This document shows positions 31,406 through 33,158 of a stretch of DNA of 33,158 nt, in pieces. The stretch spans positions 1 through 33,158 of the forward strand of contig JAFWXW010000034.1 of NCBI GenBank assembly GCA_017517845.1, written 5' to 3'. The notes beneath the pieces are model-generated. The model was not told the DNA's origin, searched no databases, and saw nothing but the letters and a program-made list of their open reading frames with translations. Position 1 is the stretch's first letter; every line of letters starts with the position of its first letter. A program made the position numbers and the translations under genes. The stretch is from Paludibacteraceae bacterium (lineage in GTDB: Bacteria > Bacteroidota > Bacteroidia > Bacteroidales > Paludibacteraceae).

Positions 31406-31921
31406 ATGTGGTTAAAAAATGACATTTTAAGGTTAAGGGCACTAGAAGAAACAGACCTTCATATCCTATATGAATGGGAGAACAATTCTGACAACTGGTT
31501 ATATACCAACACTTTAATGCCATTTTCTAAGCATACTCTTCTTGAATATATTAGAAACTGCCAAACAGATTTTCTATCTCAAGAAACTCTAAAATTGGTT
31601 ATTGAACTCTCAGACGGCACTGCTGTGGGCACGCTAGATGTATTTAATATAGATCACTTCAATGGCAGAGCAGAATTGGGAGTGTTCCTCGACTCTAAAT
31701 ATAGAGGCAATGGCTATGCGGTGATGGCATATAATCTATTTAAAGACTACGCTTTCAACTACTTAGGTTGGGTAAATCTGTATTCCATTGTTCCAAAAAC
31801 AAATAGTCCCATGCATGCCGTGATGCACAGGACTGGTTTTATTTCTTCTGGCACTCTCAAGAAATGGATAAAAGTATCTAAAGAGTACGAAGATGCAGTG
31901 ATTTACTGCATTACCAATTAG
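31406..31921 (+). CDS. GNAT-family N-acetyltransferase (RimJ/RimL-like)
   Basis: The 171-residue protein has the layout of the RimJ/RimL-type acetyltransferases: LRLRALEETDLHILYEWENN at the start, GTLDVFNIDHFNGRAELGVF in the middle strands, the acetyl-CoA-binding SKYRGNGYAVMAYNLFKDYA, and NLYSIVPKTNSPMHAVMHRTGF in the last part. It could act on a protein N-terminus, an amino group of a small molecule or spermidine; this cannot be decided. Its stop shares TTAG (31918-31921) with the stop of the convergent purE. Confidence 0.88.
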   Translation: MWLKNDILRLRALEETDLHILYEWENNSDNWLYTNTLMPFSKHTLLEYIRNCQTDFLSQETLKLVIELSDGTAVGTLDVFNIDHFNGRAELGVFLDSKYRGNGYAVMAYNLFKDYAFNYLGWVNLYSIVPKTNSPMHAVMHRTGFISSGTLKKWIKVSKEYEDAVIYCITN

Positions 31922-32424
31922 TTGGTTTTAAATTTAAAAGATACTTCTTTTAGCTCTTCATTGGCCTTAACGATTTTCTTCTTAAGGTCATTTTTGTATG
32001 CAGCAAATTTTTCTGCTAACTGCTTGTCGCCGATAGCAAGCATTTGCACTGCTAGAAGTGCAGCATTCATTGCACCATTGATAGCTACAGTTGCTACAGG
32101 TATTCCTGGAGGCATTTGCACTATAGCAAGAAGTGCGTCCATTCCGTCCAAGGAAGATTTGATAGGCACTCCGATAACAGGAAGTGTGGTCATAGAAGCT
32201 ATCACGCCACCCAAATGTGCTGCCATACCTGCAGCTGCTATAATCACTTTTATTCCTCTTTCTTCTGCACCTTTTGCAAACTCTGCTACCTCATCTGGAG
32301 TACGGTGTGCAGAAAGTGCAGACATTTCAAATGGTATTTCAAACTCATCTAATACTTTAGCAGCTTTTTCCATGATAGGAAGGTCACTGGTGCTGCCCAT
32401 AATAATACTTACTTTTGGAGTCAT
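31918..32424 (-). CDS. purE: N5-carboxyaminoimidazole ribonucleotide mutase
   Basis: PurE moves the carboxyl group of N5-CAIR to give CAIR in purine synthesis. The 168-residue protein has the class I motifs: IIMGSTSDLPIM, SALSAHRTPDEV with the catalytic His, AAAGMAAHLGGVIAS and VATVAINGAMNAALLAVQML. It lies 6 bp downstream of recR, so the two are cotranscribed. There is no space for a terminator before the convergent GNAT gene. Confidence 0.97.
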   Translation of the reverse strand: MTPKVSIIMGSTSDLPIMEKAAKVLDEFEIPFEMSALSAHRTPDEVAEFAKGAEERGIKVIIAAAGMAAHLGGVIASMTTLPVIGVPIKSSLDGMDALLAIVQMPPGIPVATVAINGAMNAALLAVQMLAIGDKQLAEKFAAYKNDLKKKIVKANEELKEVSFKFKTN

Positions 32425-32430
32425 ATTGTT

Positions 32431-33042
32431 TTAATTTTTATATGGTATTCTGTTTATAATAGATTTTCCTAATGTTAATTCATCGGCATATTGGAGTTCG
32501 TCACCTATTGCCACCCCACGGGCAATGGTAGTAATAGACACCTCTGGAAATGCAGCAAGTTTTCTAGCAATATAAAATGCTGTGGTATCACCTTCCATAG
32601 TAGTACTAAGTGCCAAAATCACTTCTTTCACCCCACCCTCTGCTACTCTTTTTATAAGGCTTTCTATTTCTAAATCTGCAGGGTGAACGCCTTCCATTGG
32701 TGAGACCACGCCACCTAGCACATGGTAAAGTCCACGATACTGACCAGTCTGCTCCACAAGCATTAGTTCCTTGATGGTTTCCACTACACAAACGGTAGAT
32801 TTATCTCTGCTTTCATCTGAGCATATACTGCAAATATCTGAGTCTGAGATATTTTTACAGCATTCACAGTATTTCACCTCACTCTTGAGCATCATAAGAG
32901 CCTTGGCAAAATCATCTACCATCTCTTTGTCTTGCTTAAGCAAAAAAAGAGCCAAACGCAGTGCCGACTTCCTCCCAATCCCTGGAAGTTTTGCCAACTG
33001 CGCCACCGCATTCTCTAATAAATATGAAGGATAAGACTGCAT
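32431..33042 (-). CDS. recR: Recombination protein RecR
   Basis: RecR works with RecO and RecF to load RecA on gapped DNA. The 203-residue protein has the helix-hairpin-helix segment [20 protein letters not shown], a four-cysteine zinc finger ([16 protein letters not shown]), and the Toprim domain with [26 protein letters not shown]. Length is standard. It starts the recR-purE unit, with a promoter box 19 bp before the start codon. Confidence 0.97.
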   Translation of the reverse strand: MQSYPSYLLENAVAQLAKLPGIGRKSALRLALFLLKQDKEMVDDFAKALMMLKSEVKYCECCKNISDSDICSICSDESRDKSTVCVVETIKELMLVEQTGQYRGLYHVLGGVVSPMEGVHPADLEIESLIKRVAEGGVKEVILALSTTMEGDTTAFYIARKLAAFPEVSITTIARGVAIGDELQYADELTLGKSIINRIPYKN

Positions 33043-33060
33043 AGTTTACAACTAAGTTTA

Positions 33061-33093
33061 CAAAGATAGTGCGAGCCGAGAGAAATACCAAAT
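33061..33093 (-). promoter_or_regulatory. recR-purE promoter
   Basis: On the minus strand TTTG (33090-33093), a 21-bp spacer and TATCTTTG (33061-33068) fit the Bacteroidota pattern. The -33 region overlaps an imperfect inverted repeat with core GAAATAC/GTATTTC. The remaining bases to the window end hold no gene I can see. Confidence 0.7.
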
Positions 33094-33158
33094 TTATTTG
33101 AGTATTTCCGAGGCGATGCCTTCTGTTCTTTCTAATTATATAGTATATATATTGTATA

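Noticed and set aside
31922-32434. A 170-residue plus-strand protein opposite purE
   Set aside because: It is the antisense of purE with no recognisable family or start signal.

Overview
The window reads as ordinary chromosome from an AT-rich member of the Bacteroidota, most likely the order Bacteroidales. Several things point there: the short (286-residue) primary sigma factor; promoters with the Bacteroidota -7 box TAnnTTTG and an upstream TTTG; a type A RNase P RNA; a pyruvate:ferredoxin oxidoreductase typical of anaerobes; a secreted alpha-amylase ending in a type IX secretion (T9SS) sorting domain; an S46-peptidase-like protein; and a pair of rhomboid genes with an endonuclease/exonuclease/phosphatase gene. 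I cannot name the genus. Nothing looks like a phage, a transposase or a CRISPR array.

Layout. 1-2718: lptF/G-family permease and ribBA, ended by a long symmetric terminator shared with a convergent starch-binding secreted protein (2761-4473, minus). 4653-6954 (minus): a polysaccharide-deacetylase-like gene, then murB. 7173-7257: tRNA-Ser(UGA); 7389-7761: rnpB (minus). 7895-9581: rpoD and a ZIP metal transporter. 9620-10805 (minus): a TPR membrane protein and ribH behind a long repeat-bearing leader. 11162-11232: tRNA-Cys. 11325-14423 (minus): a secreted EEP-fold protein and an ABC-F ATPase. 14479-18330 (plus): an S46-like protein that appears to lack its catalytic residues, pdxB and truA. 18327-19233 (minus): a tightly overlapping three-gene module around a DUF3990-like protein, the only clearly accessory-looking locus. 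19482-27317 (plus): alpha-amylase, rho and nifJ. 27358-27636 (minus): HU. 27839-31921 (plus): a six-gene run (two rhomboids, EEP protein, orphan membrane protein, HAD hydrolase, GNAT). 31918-33042 (minus): recR-purE.

The most unusual signal is not a gene. Many intergenic regions carry arrays of a 7-bp unit (AACTCCT/AATTCCT or its complement). In three places the arrays flank a related core of roughly 60-90 bp, and a fourth, inverted partial copy exists. Within the core a short hairpin is kept while its arm sequence changes on both sides (CAAAC/GTTTG, CAAGT/ACTTG, TAAAT/ATTTA), which is covariation. Some arrays lie between a promoter and a start codon, so they should be transcribed; others supply the stop codon of the preceding gene or ribosome-binding-like GGAG sequences before the next one.

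Functionally the window is mostly housekeeping (riboflavin, cell wall, outer membrane assembly, transcription initiation and termination, tRNA modification, vitamin B6, purines, DNA repair), with starch use represented by the amylase and the starch-binding protein.
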